A DNA stretch of 64,000 nt from Actinobacillus porcitonsillarum (lineage in GTDB: Bacteria; Pseudomonadota; Gammaproteobacteria; Enterobacterales; Pasteurellaceae): assembly GCF_003101015.1 (NCBI RefSeq), contig NZ_CP029206.1, positions 124,001-188,000 on the forward strand. The letters are read 5' to 3'. Made by a program: the position numbers and the translations under genes. Of the stretch, positions 25,181 to 35,418 are shown in pieces. Numbering within the stretch: position 1 is the stretch's first letter; every line of letters starts with the position of its first letter. A model generated the notes under the pieces. It did no database searches. It was not told the DNA's origin and was given only the letters and a program-made list of their open reading frames with translations.

Positions 25181-26381
25181 ACTCGATATTTTACACGACT
25201 CTCTTTACCAATTCTGCCCCGAATTACACTTAAAACGACTCAACAGCTTAACGTTGGCTTGCCACGCATTACTTGACTGTAAAACTCTCACTCTTACCGA
25301 ACTTGGCCGTAACCTGCCAACCAAAGCGAGAACAAAACATAACATCAAACGAATCGACCGATTGTTAGGTAATCGTCACCTCCACAAAGAGCGACTCGCT
25401 GTATACCGTTGGCATGCTAGCTTTATCTGTTCGGGCAATACGATGCCCATTGTACTTGTTGACTGGTCTGATATTCGTGAGCAAAAACGGCTTATGGTAT
25501 TGCGAGCTTCAGTCGCACTACACGGTCGTTCTGTTACTCTTTATGAGAAAGCGTTCCCGCTTTCAGAGCAATGTTCAAAGAAAGCTCATGACCAATTTCT
25601 AGCCGACCTTGCGAGCATTCTACCGAGTAACACCACACCGCTCATTGTCAGTGATGCTGGCTTTAAAGTGCCATGGTATAAATCCGTTGAGAAGCTGGGT
25701 TGGTACTGGTTAAGTCGAGTAAGAGGAAAAGTACAATATGCAGACCTAGGAGCGGAAAACTGGAAACCTATCAGCAACTTACATGATATGTCATCTAGTC
25801 ACTCAAAGACTTTAGGCTATAAGAGGCTGACTAAAAGCAATCCAATCTCATGCCAAATTCTATTGTATAAATCTCGCTCTAAAGGCCGAAAAAATCAGCG
25901 CTCGACACGGACTCATTGTCACCACCCGTCACCTAAAATCTACTCAGCGTCGGCAAAGGAGCCATGGGTTCTAGCAACTAACTTACCTGTTGAAATTCGA
26001 ACACCCAAACAACTTGTTAATATCTATTCGAAGCGAATGCAGATTGAAGAAACCTTCCGAGACTTGAAAAGTCCTGCCTACGGACTAGGCCTACGCCATA
26101 GCCGAACGAGCAGCTCAGAGCGTTTTGATATCATGCTGCTAATCGCCCTGATGCTTCAACTAACATGTTGGCTTGCGGGCGTTCATGCTCAGAAACAAGG
26201 TTGGGACAAGCACTTCCAGGCTAACACAGTCAGAAATCGAAACGTACTCTCAACAGTTCGCTTAGGCATGGAAGTTTTGCGGCATTCTGGCTACACAATA
26301 ACAAGGGAAGACTTACTCGTGGCTGCAACCCTACTAGCTCAAAATTTATTCACACATGGTTACGCTTTGGGGAAATTATGA
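25173..26381 (+). CDS. tnp: IS10-Right transposase
   Basis: This is a 402-residue IS4-family DDE transposase, full length for IS10. The YREK-type segment IYSKRMQIEETFRDLKSP and the catalytic Asp regions (VLVDWSDI, PLIVSDAGFK) are present. The ATG is at nt 108 of the element and overlaps the antisense RNA-OUT, which keeps translation low. It differs from the IS10-Left copy at four residues near the end (PWVLATN, EDLLVAATLLAQ, YALGKL here). It cuts and joins Tn10 or IS10 ends at NGCTNAGCN-like targets. Confidence 0.96.
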   Translation: MCELDILHDSLYQFCPELHLKRLNSLTLACHALLDCKTLTLTELGRNLPTKARTKHNIKRIDRLLGNRHLHKERLAVYRWHASFICSGNTMPIVLVDWSDIREQKRLMVLRASVALHGRSVTLYEKAFPLSEQCSKKAHDQFLADLASILPSNTTPLIVSDAGFKVPWYKSVEKLGWYWLSRVRGKVQYADLGAENWKPISNLHDMSSSHSKTLGYKRLTKSNPISCQILLYKSRSKGRKNQRSTRTHCHHPSPKIYSASAKEPWVLATNLPVEIRTPKQLVNIYSKRMQIEETFRDLKSPAYGLGLRHSRTSSSERFDIMLLIALMLQLTCWLAGVHAQKQGWDKHFQANTVRNRNVLSTVRLGMEVLRHSGYTITREDLLVAATLLAQNLFTHGYALGKL

Positions 26382-26390
26382 GGGGATCTC

Positions 26391-26807
26391 TCAGTGCATT
26401 GCCTCCAATTCCCATAATTTATTACGCCGATAATAACTTGGTGTAACCTTAAAAATGTACTTAAATCGACGTGTAAAAGATTGTTGGGAATCAAATTGAT
26501 ATTTTAATGCGATCTCAAGGATAGTTTTTTTCGTCAACCTCAACTCAACAGCCGCTTTCGTCAAACGACGAGCACGAATATAGCTAGCCAGTGTGACCCC
26601 TGTTACTTTTTTGAACAGCCGCTGAAAATACCACTTGGTATAACCCGCTTTATTCGCCACATCATCAAGCAGTAAAGACTGATCTAAATTATGTTCAATC
26701 CATAATAGAACATCTTTGATAACCGTTGTATGAAACTGCTTATCATCATATCTTAATTGGATGTTATTAGCTTTATTTTGATAGCGAGAATGCTGTTCAA
26801 TATACAT
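26391..26807 (-). CDS. tetD: TetD, AraC/XylS-family regulator of Tn10
   Basis: This is a 138-residue protein made almost only of the AraC DNA-binding domain. The first helix-turn-helix is LLDDVANKAGYTKWYFQRLFKKVTG; the second is ILEIALKYQFDSQQSFTRRFKYIF, then TPSYYR. It is related to SoxS/MarA-type activators and is not needed for tetracycline resistance. The stop codon (TGA) uses bases of the IS10-Right inner end (26391-26394), so the natural C-terminus was probably trimmed when IS10 inserted. It is divergent from tetC. Confidence 0.93.
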   Translation of the reverse strand: MYIEQHSRYQNKANNIQLRYDDKQFHTTVIKDVLLWIEHNLDQSLLLDDVANKAGYTKWYFQRLFKKVTGVTLASYIRARRLTKAAVELRLTKKTILEIALKYQFDSQQSFTRRFKYIFKVTPSYYRRNKLWELEAMH

Positions 26808-26894
26808 AAAATAACCTAAATGTTCTTAAGATTGTCACGACCACATCATCATGATACCATAAACATACTGACGGTATGTTATTTTAAATCTATC

Positions 26895-27488
26895 ATGGAA
26901 AATAAAAATCATCAACAAGAAAATTTTAAGAGTACCTATCAATCACTGGTTAACTCAGCACGAATATTGTTTGTTGAAAAAGGCTATCAAGCTGTTTCAA
27001 TAGATGAGATCTCGGGAAAAGCGTTGGTGACCAAAGGTGCCTTTTATCATCACTTTAAAAATAAAAAACAATTACTCAGTGCCTGTTATAAGCAGCAATT
27101 AATTATGATTGATGCCTACATCACAACAAAAACTGATTTAACAAATGGTTGGTCTGCCTTAGAAAGTATATTTGAACATTATCTTGATTATATTATTGAT
27201 AATAATAAAAACCTTATCCCTATCCAAGAAGTGATGCCTATCATTGGTTGGAATGAACTTGAAAAAATTAGCCTTGAATACATTACTGGTAAGGTAAACG
27301 CCATTGTCAGCAAATTGATCCAAGAGAACCAACTTAAAGCTTATGATGATGATGTGCTTAAAAACTTACTCAATGGCTGGTTTATGCATATCGCAATACA
27401 TGCGAAAAACCTAAAAGAGCTTGCCGATAAAAAAGGCCAATTTATTGCTATTTACCGCGGCTTTTTATTGAGCTTGAAAGATAAATAA
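26895..27488 (+). CDS. tetC: TetC, TetR/AcrR-family repressor of Tn10
   Basis: This is a 197-residue protein starting MENKNHQQENF. The N-terminal TetR-type HTH (ARILFVEKGYQAVSIDEIS, then ALVTKGAFYHHFKNKKQLL) is followed by an all-helical ligand domain. It is known to repress tetC and tetD from their shared divergent promoter. Upstream in-frame codons to 26820 lie in that promoter; the 26895 start gives the family length. Confidence 0.93.
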   Translation: MENKNHQQENFKSTYQSLVNSARILFVEKGYQAVSIDEISGKALVTKGAFYHHFKNKKQLLSACYKQQLIMIDAYITTKTDLTNGWSALESIFEHYLDYIIDNNKNLIPIQEVMPIIGWNELEKISLEYITGKVNAIVSKLIQENQLKAYDDDVLKNLLNGWFMHIAIHAKNLKELADKKGQFIAIYRGFLLSLKDK

Positions 27489-27532
27489 AATAGATAGGTT
27501 TTATTTGAAGCTAAATCTTCTTTATCGTAAAA

Positions 27533-27562
27533 AATGCCCTCTTGGGTTATCAAGAGGGTCAT
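27533..27562. terminator. Bidirectional terminator between convergent tetC and tetA
   Basis: A perfect stem CCCTCTTG (27537-27544) / CAAGAGGG (27551-27558) lies midway between the two convergent stop codons. AT-rich flanks lie on both sides. Confidence 0.75.
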
Positions 27563-27600
27563 TATATTTCGCGGAATAACATCATTTGGTGACGAAATAA

Positions 27601-28806
27601 CTAAGCACTTGTCTCCTGTTTACTCCCCTGAGCTTGAGGGGTTAACATGAAGGTCATCGATAGCAGGATAATAATACAGTAAAACGCTAAACCAATAATC
27701 CAAATCCAGCCATCCCAAATTGGTAGTGAATGATTATAAATAACAGCAAACAGTAATGGGCCAATAACACCGGTTGCATTGGTAAGGCTCACCAATAATC
27801 CCTGTAAAGCACCTTGCTGATGACTCTTTGTTTGGATAGACATCACTCCCTGTAATGCAGGTAAAGCGATCCCACCACCAGCCAATAAAATTAAAACAGG
27901 GAAAACTAACCAACCTTCAGATATAAACGCTAAAAAGGCAAATGCACTACTATCTGCAATAAATCCGAGCAGTACTGCCGTTTTTTCGCCCCATTTAGTG
28001 GCTATTCTTCCTGCCACAAAGGCTTGGAATACTGAGTGTAAAAGACCAAGACCCGCTAATGAAAAGCCAACCATCATGCTATTCCATCCAAAACGATTTT
28101 CGGTAAATAGCACCCACACCGTTGCGGGAATTTGGCCTATCAATTGCGCTGAAAAATAAATAATCAACAAAATGGGCATCGTTTTAAATAAAGTGATGTA
28201 TACCGAATTCGATTGCGTCTCAACCCCTACTTCGGTATCTGTATTATCACGTGTATTTTTGGTTTCACGGAACCAAAACATAACCACAAGGAAAGCGACA
28301 ATATTTAGCAACGCAGCGATAAAAAAGGGACTATGCGGTGAAATCTCTCCTGCAAAACCACCAATAATAGGCCCCGCTATTAAACCAAGCCCAAAACTTG
28401 CCCCTAACCAACCGAACCACTTCACGCGTTGAGAAGCTGAGGTGGTATCGGCAATGACCGATGCCGCGACAGCCCCAGTAGCTCCTGTGATCCCTGAAAG
28501 CAAACGGCCTAAATACAGCATCCAAAGCGCACTTGAAAAAGCCAGCAATAAGTAATCCAGCGATGCGCCTATTAATGACAACAACAGCACTGGGCGCCGA
28601 CCAAATCGGTCAGACATTTTTCCAAGCCAAGGAGCAAAGATAACCTGCATTAACGCATAAAGTGCAAGCAATACGCCAAAGTGGTTAGCGATATCTTCCG
28701 AAGCAATAAATTCACGTAATAACGTTGGCAAGACTGGCATGATAAGGCCAATCCCCATGGCATCGAGTAACGTAATTACCAATGCGATCTTTGTCGAACT
28801 ATTCAT
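27601..28806 (-). CDS. tetA(B): TetA(B) tetracycline efflux pump
   Basis: This is a 401-residue major facilitator superfamily antiporter that exports the tetracycline-Mg complex in exchange for protons. Twelve transmembrane helices and the MFS motif A GKMSDRFGRRPVLL between helices 2 and 3 are visible, plus ALMQVIFAPWLG and the RLLSGITGATG segment. It matches class B TetA through the N-terminus MNSSTKIALV. The start is at 28806; an upstream in-frame ATG at 28854 lies inside the tetO operators and is not used. It is controlled by TetR from the shared operator region. Confidence 0.98.
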   Translation of the reverse strand: MNSSTKIALVITLLDAMGIGLIMPVLPTLLREFIASEDIANHFGVLLALYALMQVIFAPWLGKMSDRFGRRPVLLLSLIGASLDYLLLAFSSALWMLYLGRLLSGITGATGAVAASVIADTTSASQRVKWFGWLGASFGLGLIAGPIIGGFAGEISPHSPFFIAALLNIVAFLVVMFWFRETKNTRDNTDTEVGVETQSNSVYITLFKTMPILLIIYFSAQLIGQIPATVWVLFTENRFGWNSMMVGFSLAGLGLLHSVFQAFVAGRIATKWGEKTAVLLGFIADSSAFAFLAFISEGWLVFPVLILLAGGGIALPALQGVMSIQTKSHQQGALQGLLVSLTNATGVIGPLLFAVIYNHSLPIWDGWIWIIGLAFYCIIILLSMTFMLTPQAQGSKQETSA

Positions 28807-28814
28807 TTCACTTT

Positions 28815-28833
28815 TCTCTATTACTGATAGGGA
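28815..28833. promoter_or_regulatory. tetO2: tetO2 operator (variant)
   Basis: This 19-bp site reads TCCCTATCAGTAATAGAGA on the minus strand. The usual Tn10 tetO2 has GTGATAG; the difference is at 28822. Confidence 0.9.
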
Positions 28834-28844
28834 GTGGTAGAATA

Positions 28845-28863
28845 ACTCTATCAATGATAGAGT
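28845..28863. promoter_or_regulatory. tetO1: tetO1 operator
   Basis: ACTCTATCAATGATAGAGT is the canonical TetR operator 1 (reverse complement ACTCTATCATTGATAGAGT). It overlaps the divergent tetA and tetR promoters, with the tetA -35 TTGACA just beside it. Confidence 0.95.
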
Positions 28864-28878
28864 GTCAACAAAAATTAG

Positions 28879-30175
<1,297 letters not shown>

Positions 30176-30182
30176 CGCAAGT

Positions 30183-30882
<700 letters not shown>

Positions 30883-31325
30883 ATTTTTCTCCGTTATTAA
30901 TCAACAAACAGAGTAATCCACCCGAAAATTAACACTTCGATAAGCAACGAAATATAGAAAGGTCATGCTGCTGTTTTATGTTGTATATCACACTTCTTTA
31001 AATTGCTCGGCCTGCGCTTATCATGTTCTCCTTCTCTTATAATTTTGTTTATTATTTATACTTTTTTATTTTTTGCTATCACCGAAAATAGTGCGGATCC
31101 CGCATGGTATTTAGGTTTACCCATCATTAAATACCATTGTTGTTATTTTAATCTTTTTAATATTTCATGATTAAGATCACACTAAAATTATGACCCTATT
31201 AACTAAAAGTTATGGATACCCTAATAAAACTCATTGTTAAAGATTAGTTAACCAAAGTAACTTCATTTTTCACTATTGTTAAATTGTTATAGTGAAAATT
31301 CTGGTAAACTAATAGAGGTAAAAAA
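30883..31325. promoter_or_regulatory. Divergent promoter region, monooxygenase operon / gltS
   Basis: There is no gene in these 443 bp. A perfect 10-bp inverted repeat (ATGGTATTTA...TAAATACCAT, 31104-31137) is a candidate operator or an attenuator hairpin. The gltS start is preceded by a fair ribosome site (AGAGGT). Confidence 0.45.
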
Positions 31326-32531
31326 ATGATCCTAGATGCCAGTTATACATTATTAGTCGCATGTATCGCGCTACTCATAGGAATGTTTGTCGTAAAATTT
31401 ACCCCGTTCCTACAAAAAAACCACATACCAGAAGCCGTCGTTGGTGGCTTTATTGTTGCAATTGTTCTGTTAATTATTGATAAAACATCAGGTTATTCGT
31501 TTACTTTTGATGCTTCATTGCAAAGTTTATTAATGCTCACATTCTTTTCCTCTATCGGGCTAAGTTCTGACTTTTCTCGACTGATTAAAGGAGGAAAGCC
31601 GTTAGTTCTATTAACTATTGCAGTAACGATCCTAATCGCCATTCAAAATACTGTCGGCATGAGTATGGCTGTCATGATGAATGAAAGTCCATTTATTGGC
31701 TTAATTGCAGGTTCAATTACTCTAACAGGTGGTCATGGTAATGCCGGAGCATGGGGCCCTATTCTCGCTGATAAATATGGTGTAACAGGCGCCGTTGAAT
31801 TAGCGATGGCTTGTGCAACACTTGGATTAGTGTTGGGTGGTTTAGTTGGCGGCCCTGTTGCCCGTCATCTTTTGAAAAAGGTCTCTATTCCTAAAACAAC
31901 CGAGCAAGAGCGCGACACTATCGTTGAAGCTTTTGAGCAACCAAGCGTCAAAAGAAAAATCAATGCAAATAACGTTATTGAAACCATTTCAATGCTGATT
32001 ATCTGTATTGTTGTTGGTGGCTATATCAGTGCATTGTTTAAAGATACTTTTCTGCAACTGCCTACTTTTGTCTGGTGTTTATTTGTCGGTATTATTATCC
32101 GTAATACACTGACTCATGTATTTAAACACGAAGTGTTTGAGCCGACCGTCGATGTATTAGGTAGCGTTGCTTTATCGCTTTTCTTGGCAATGGCGTTAAT
32201 GTCATTAAAATTTGGTCAATTGGCAAGCATGGCAGGGCCAGTATTAATTATCATTGCTGTACAAACTGTTGTCATGGTGCTATTTGCCTGCTTTGTCACC
32301 TTCAAAATGATGGGCAAAGATTATGATGCTGTCGTGATCAGCGCGGGTCACTGTGGCTTTGGTATGGGAGCAACACCAACAGCAATTGCGAATATGCAAA
32401 CAGTCACAAAAGCATTTGGACCATCACATAAAGCTTTCCTTGTCGTTCCTATGGTCGGTGCCTTTATTGTTGATATTTCAAACAGTATCTTAATTAAAAT
32501 ATTTATTGAAATTGGTACATACTTTACCTAA
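31326..32531 (+). CDS. gltS: Sodium/glutamate symporter GltS
   Basis: This is a 401-residue integral membrane protein with about 10 hydrophobic helices. The two GltS re-entrant signature loops are clear: GSITLTGGHGNAGAWGP and, in the second half, SAGHCGFGMGATPTAIANM. It takes up glutamate with Na+. It sits between the Tn10 regulatory cluster and a truncated lysR gene, apparently a captured piece of an enterobacterial-type chromosome. Confidence 0.93.
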   Translation: MILDASYTLLVACIALLIGMFVVKFTPFLQKNHIPEAVVGGFIVAIVLLIIDKTSGYSFTFDASLQSLLMLTFFSSIGLSSDFSRLIKGGKPLVLLTIAVTILIAIQNTVGMSMAVMMNESPFIGLIAGSITLTGGHGNAGAWGPILADKYGVTGAVELAMACATLGLVLGGLVGGPVARHLLKKVSIPKTTEQERDTIVEAFEQPSVKRKINANNVIETISMLIICIVVGGYISALFKDTFLQLPTFVWCLFVGIIIRNTLTHVFKHEVFEPTVDVLGSVALSLFLAMALMSLKFGQLASMAGPVLIIIAVQTVVMVLFACFVTFKMMGKDYDAVVISAGHCGFGMGATPTAIANMQTVTKAFGPSHKAFLVVPMVGAFIVDISNSILIKIFIEIGTYFT

Positions 32532-32544
32532 TAGCTACACACTA

Positions 32545-32590
32545 CTCGGCGTACTTCTCCTAACAATTTATTATAGGGCAGTATGCCGAG
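32545..32590 (+). terminator. Hairpin after gltS
   Basis: A 10-bp stem CTCGGCGTAC/GTATGCCGAG with one wobble and a 26-nt loop lies just after the gltS stop codon. The downstream T tract is weak. Confidence 0.55.
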
Positions 32591-32761
32591 CCGCTTTCTT
32601 ACCCCGTATATTCCCCTAGTCAATCTATTTAGCTTGCACGTTTACGAATTAATTCTCGTGACAACTAAACCAAAATTTGAATTATGACGAGTATATCTGA
32701 TTATTTATACTTTATTCGTTAGAATAGTCCGTAGAAATAAATAATCAGTAGGCTACATGGA

Positions 32762-32887
32762 ATGAAATTAAGACATCTCGATATCTTTTATGCTGTAATG
32801 ACTTGTGGTTCCTTAACGCGTGCGGCTGAAGTTTTACATATTTCTCAACCCGCGGCGAGTAAAGCACTCAAACATGCTGAGCACTGA
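32762..32887 (+). pseudogene. LysR-family regulator, N-terminal fragment cut by IS10-Left
   Basis: Forty-one codons, MKLRHLDIFYAVMTCGSLTRAA then EVLHISQPAASKALK, are the LysR winged-helix start. The frame ends at a TGA made by the IS10-Left inner end. The nine bases just before the IS, TGCTGAGCA (32875-32883), match the IS10 target consensus exactly, showing where the IS entered the gene. Confidence 0.9.
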
Positions 32888-32896
32888 GAGATCCCC

Positions 32897-34105
32897 TCAT
32901 AATTTCCCCAAAACGTAACCATGTGTGAATAGATTTTGAGTAAGCAGGGTTGCAGCCACGAGTGAGTCTTCCCTTGTTATTGTGTAGCCAGAATGCCGCA
33001 AAACTTCCATGCCTAAGCGAACTGTTGAGAGTACGTTTCGATTTCTGACTGTGTTAGCCTGGAAGTGCTTGTCCCAACCTTGTTTCTGAGCATGAACGCC
33101 CGCAAGCCAACATGTTAGTTGAAGCATCAGGGCGATTAGCAGCATGATATCAAAACGCTCTGAGCTGCTCGTTCGGCTATGGCGTAGGCCTAGTCCGTAG
33201 GCAGGACTTTTCAAGTCTCGGAAGGTTTCTTCAATCTGCATTCGCTTCGAATAGATATTAACAAGTTGTTTGGGTGTTCGAATTTCAACAGGTAAGTTAG
33301 TTGCTAGAATCCATGGCTCCTTTGCCGACGCTGAGTAGATTTTAGGTGACGGGTGGTGACAATGAGTCCGTGTCGAGCGCTGATTTTTTCGGCCTTTAGA
33401 GCGAGATTTATACAATAGAATTTGGCATGAGATTGGATTGCTTTTAGTCAGCCTCTTATAGCCTAAAGTCTTTGAGTGACTAGATGACATATCATGTAAG
33501 TTGCTGATAGGTTTCCAGTTTTCCGCTCCTAGGTCTGCATATTGTACTTTTCCTCTTACTCGACTTAACCAGTACCAACCCAGCTTCTCAACGGATTTAT
33601 ACCATGGCACTTTAAAGCCAGCATCACTGACAATGAGCGGTGTGGTGTTACTCGGTAGAATGCTCGCAAGGTCGGCTAGAAATTGGTCATGAGCTTTCTT
33701 TGAACATTGCTCTGAAAGCGGGAACGCTTTCTCATAAAGAGTAACAGAACGACCGTGTAGTGCGACTGAAGCTCGCAATACCATAAGCCGTTTTTGCTCA
33801 CGGATATCAGACCAGTCAACAAGTACAATGGGCATCGTATTGCCCGAACAGATAAAGCTAGCATGCCAACGGTATACAGCGAGTCGCTCTTTGTGGAGGT
33901 GACGATTACCTAACAATCGGTCGATTCGTTTGATGTTATGTTTTGTTCTCGCTTTGGTTGGCAGGTTACGGCCAAGTTCGGTAAGAGTGAGAGTTTTACA
34001 GTCAAGTAAGGCGTGGCAAGCCAACGTTAAGCTGTTGAGTCGTTTTAAGTGTAATTCGGGGCAGAATTGGTAAAGAGAGTCGTGTAAAATATCGAGTTCG
34101 CACAT
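32897..34105 (-). CDS. tnp: IS10-Left transposase (known low activity)
   Basis: This is a 402-residue IS4-family transposase, same length as the right copy. Four substitutions are visible near the end: PWILATN, EDSLVAATLLTQ and YVLGKL. The IS10-Left enzyme is documented as having only a small fraction of the activity of the right copy, so Tn10 movement depends on IS10-Right. Confidence 0.95.
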   Translation of the reverse strand: MCELDILHDSLYQFCPELHLKRLNSLTLACHALLDCKTLTLTELGRNLPTKARTKHNIKRIDRLLGNRHLHKERLAVYRWHASFICSGNTMPIVLVDWSDIREQKRLMVLRASVALHGRSVTLYEKAFPLSEQCSKKAHDQFLADLASILPSNTTPLIVSDAGFKVPWYKSVEKLGWYWLSRVRGKVQYADLGAENWKPISNLHDMSSSHSKTLGYKRLTKSNPISCQILLYKSRSKGRKNQRSTRTHCHHPSPKIYSASAKEPWILATNLPVEIRTPKQLVNIYSKRMQIEETFRDLKSPAYGLGLRHSRTSSSERFDIMLLIALMLQLTCWLAGVHAQKQGWDKHFQANTVRNRNVLSTVRLGMEVLRHSGYTITREDSLVAATLLTQNLFTHGYVLGKL

Positions 34106-34166
34106 TTTGTTGTCTGATTATTGATTTTTGGCGAAACCATTTGATCATATGACAAGATGTGTATCT
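34098..34166 (+). ncRNA. RNA-OUT homologue of IS10-Left
   Basis: This is the mirror position of RNA-OUT in IS10-Right. One stem arm reads CACATTTTGT instead of CACATCTTGT, giving a mismatch in the stem. Expression was not assessed; coordinates are approximate. Confidence 0.4.
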
Positions 34167-34212
34167 ACCTTAACTTAATGATTTTGATAAAAATCATTAG
34201 GGGATTCATCAG

Positions 34213-34221
34213 TGCGTAGCA
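34213..34221 (+). repeat. Tn10 target-site duplication, right copy
   Basis: TGCGTAGCA is identical to 25057-25065. Confidence 0.97.
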
Positions 34222-34328
34222 TCAATTTGATTTAAGCGAGAGAAGTTTTCGGTTTGATTAGCAAAAAGAGAATAAGGAAGGCTGGCCAATATCATTACCG
34301 AATAAATATGCTGATGAACTACTTTCAT
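34222..34328 (-). pseudogene. cdiB: CdiB 5' part: signal peptide and start
   Basis: The minus strand from the ATG at 34328 reads MKVVHQHIYSVMILASLPYS then LFANQTENFSRLNQIDA. This is a Sec signal peptide with likely cleavage after LFA, followed by the N-terminal helix. It continues in phase with the part at 25065 (TQQQRQQHIQQAQ). 107 nt here plus 1648 nt there equals 585 codons. This is the missing head of the Tn10-interrupted exporter gene. Confidence 0.88.
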
Positions 34329-34663
34329 ATTTGTATTTAAGATGACGAAATTTATATTGTTATATTCTACTATATCAATATGTTAGAATCAATTTATATC
34401 ACATAAAAAAGTATTCAAGCACTTCTAATAATATATTTAAGTATACTTATATATTCTACTTTCAAAATATTCAGTTAAAAACTTTTCTAATCTAGAAATG
34501 AATCTAATGAAACATTTCAAGATTCGATAAATTATTTATTAGAAAGCAAGTAAAAGTAGTGGAAACTTAGCTTAAGTGTTTATCTTATTATTGACTTGGA
34601 TAAATGCCAGTGAGATACGTAACTCGTTAATGTTTTAGGTCGTTTTGTACTCAATGGAGAATA
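34329..34663. promoter_or_regulatory. Upstream region of the cdi operon
   Basis: This is very AT-rich, gene-free DNA that must hold the cdiBAI promoter (several TATAAT-like hexamers on the minus strand). I see no clear ribosome site close to the cdiB ATG and no known regulator site. Confidence 0.35.
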
Positions 34664-34700
34664 AAAAAACCTGTATCTAATAAACTAGGTACAGGCTTTT
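34664..34700. terminator. Terminator of the leftward gene at 34717
   Basis: The stem ACCTGTA/TACAGG (CCTGTA 34670-34675, TACAGG 34690-34695) has A and T runs on the two sides, 17 bp past the stop codon. Confidence 0.65.
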
Positions 34701-34716
34701 ATGACAATCAGGCAAT

Positions 34717-35223
34717 TCAGAAAGGAATATCATCATTCTCTATCATTTTATTTATTTCCTCTATTTGTTCTTTTGTCCATTTAACTTTAGATTTTCTTCT
34801 TTCATTCTCTTTTTCTTTTAGCAATTCTTCCATAATTCTTGGATAAACTTCCTCAGCCTTAGCAACATAGTCAGGTTGGGAGAGTAAATCTCTCACACTA
34901 AATGGACAACGTAAATATATAGTATCTTCAGCAAAACTCACTTCTGTTTTTGAAATATGCGGAGATGAATCGTCATCTTTGTATTCTAAATTTACTTTAA
35001 AAACAGCAAGCACGACTTGATTATCTGCAATTTCATATGCACCAAAAATAGTAAATAAGTCTAGAGGCAGACGATCAATTCGCTTAGCAATAGACTTCAA
35101 ATCCTTATACAGTGAAATAAAATTGTAGTTACTATCTACATCAGAATAAAGCGTAGCTAATCCCATCATAAAAGTCTTAAATTCATCGTAAGACATTTTG
35201 CTTAAATCAACATTAAGAGCCAT
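34717..35223 (-). CDS. Hypothetical island protein
   Basis: This is a 168-residue cytoplasmic, acidic protein starting MALNVDLSKMSYDEFKTFMM at 35223; an in-frame Met at 35310 would add a hydrophobic stretch that overlaps likely promoter DNA. A charged helical C-terminus (EELLKEKENERRKSKVKWTK) follows. I recognise no domain. It lies between the integrase gene and cdiB on the putative ssrA island and has its own terminator. Confidence 0.7.
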   Translation of the reverse strand: MALNVDLSKMSYDEFKTFMMGLATLYSDVDSNYNFISLYKDLKSIAKRIDRLPLDLFTIFGAYEIADNQVVLAVFKVNLEYKDDDSSPHISKTEVSFAEDTIYLRCPFSVRDLLSQPDYVAKAEEVYPRIMEELLKEKENERRKSKVKWTKEQIEEINKMIENDDIPF

Positions 35224-35418
35224 AGTGTTTTCCTTACTTGTTGTTATCGTCACCACATAAATCATATTTATGTTTTCATCGTAAACCATAATATAGAACG
35301 TGGTAAACAATGCTCAGATTTTGGATAAAATTTTGCTCAAAAAACGTTGCAAGTAACGTGAGCAATGTTGAAAAAATATCGATATAAAATTATCTCCAAA
35401 ATGATACTGTTTTAATCC

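Larger units (their letters stand above)
25066..26394 (+). mobile_element. IS10R: IS10-Right
   Basis: This is 1329 bp. The outer end is CTGATGAATCCCC and the inner end GGGGATCTCTCAG. It is adjacent to tetD, which identifies it as the right, fully functional copy. The outward promoter pOUT near the outer end points into the cdiB fragment and cdiA. Confidence 0.95.
32884..34212 (-). mobile_element. IS10L: IS10-Left
   Basis: This is 1329 bp, inverted relative to IS10-Right. Its outer end differs from IS10-Right at several bases in the regulatory zone (for example TATCA for GGTAA, GTAGATAC for GTGGATAC). IS10-Left is known to be transposition-weak. Confidence 0.95.
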
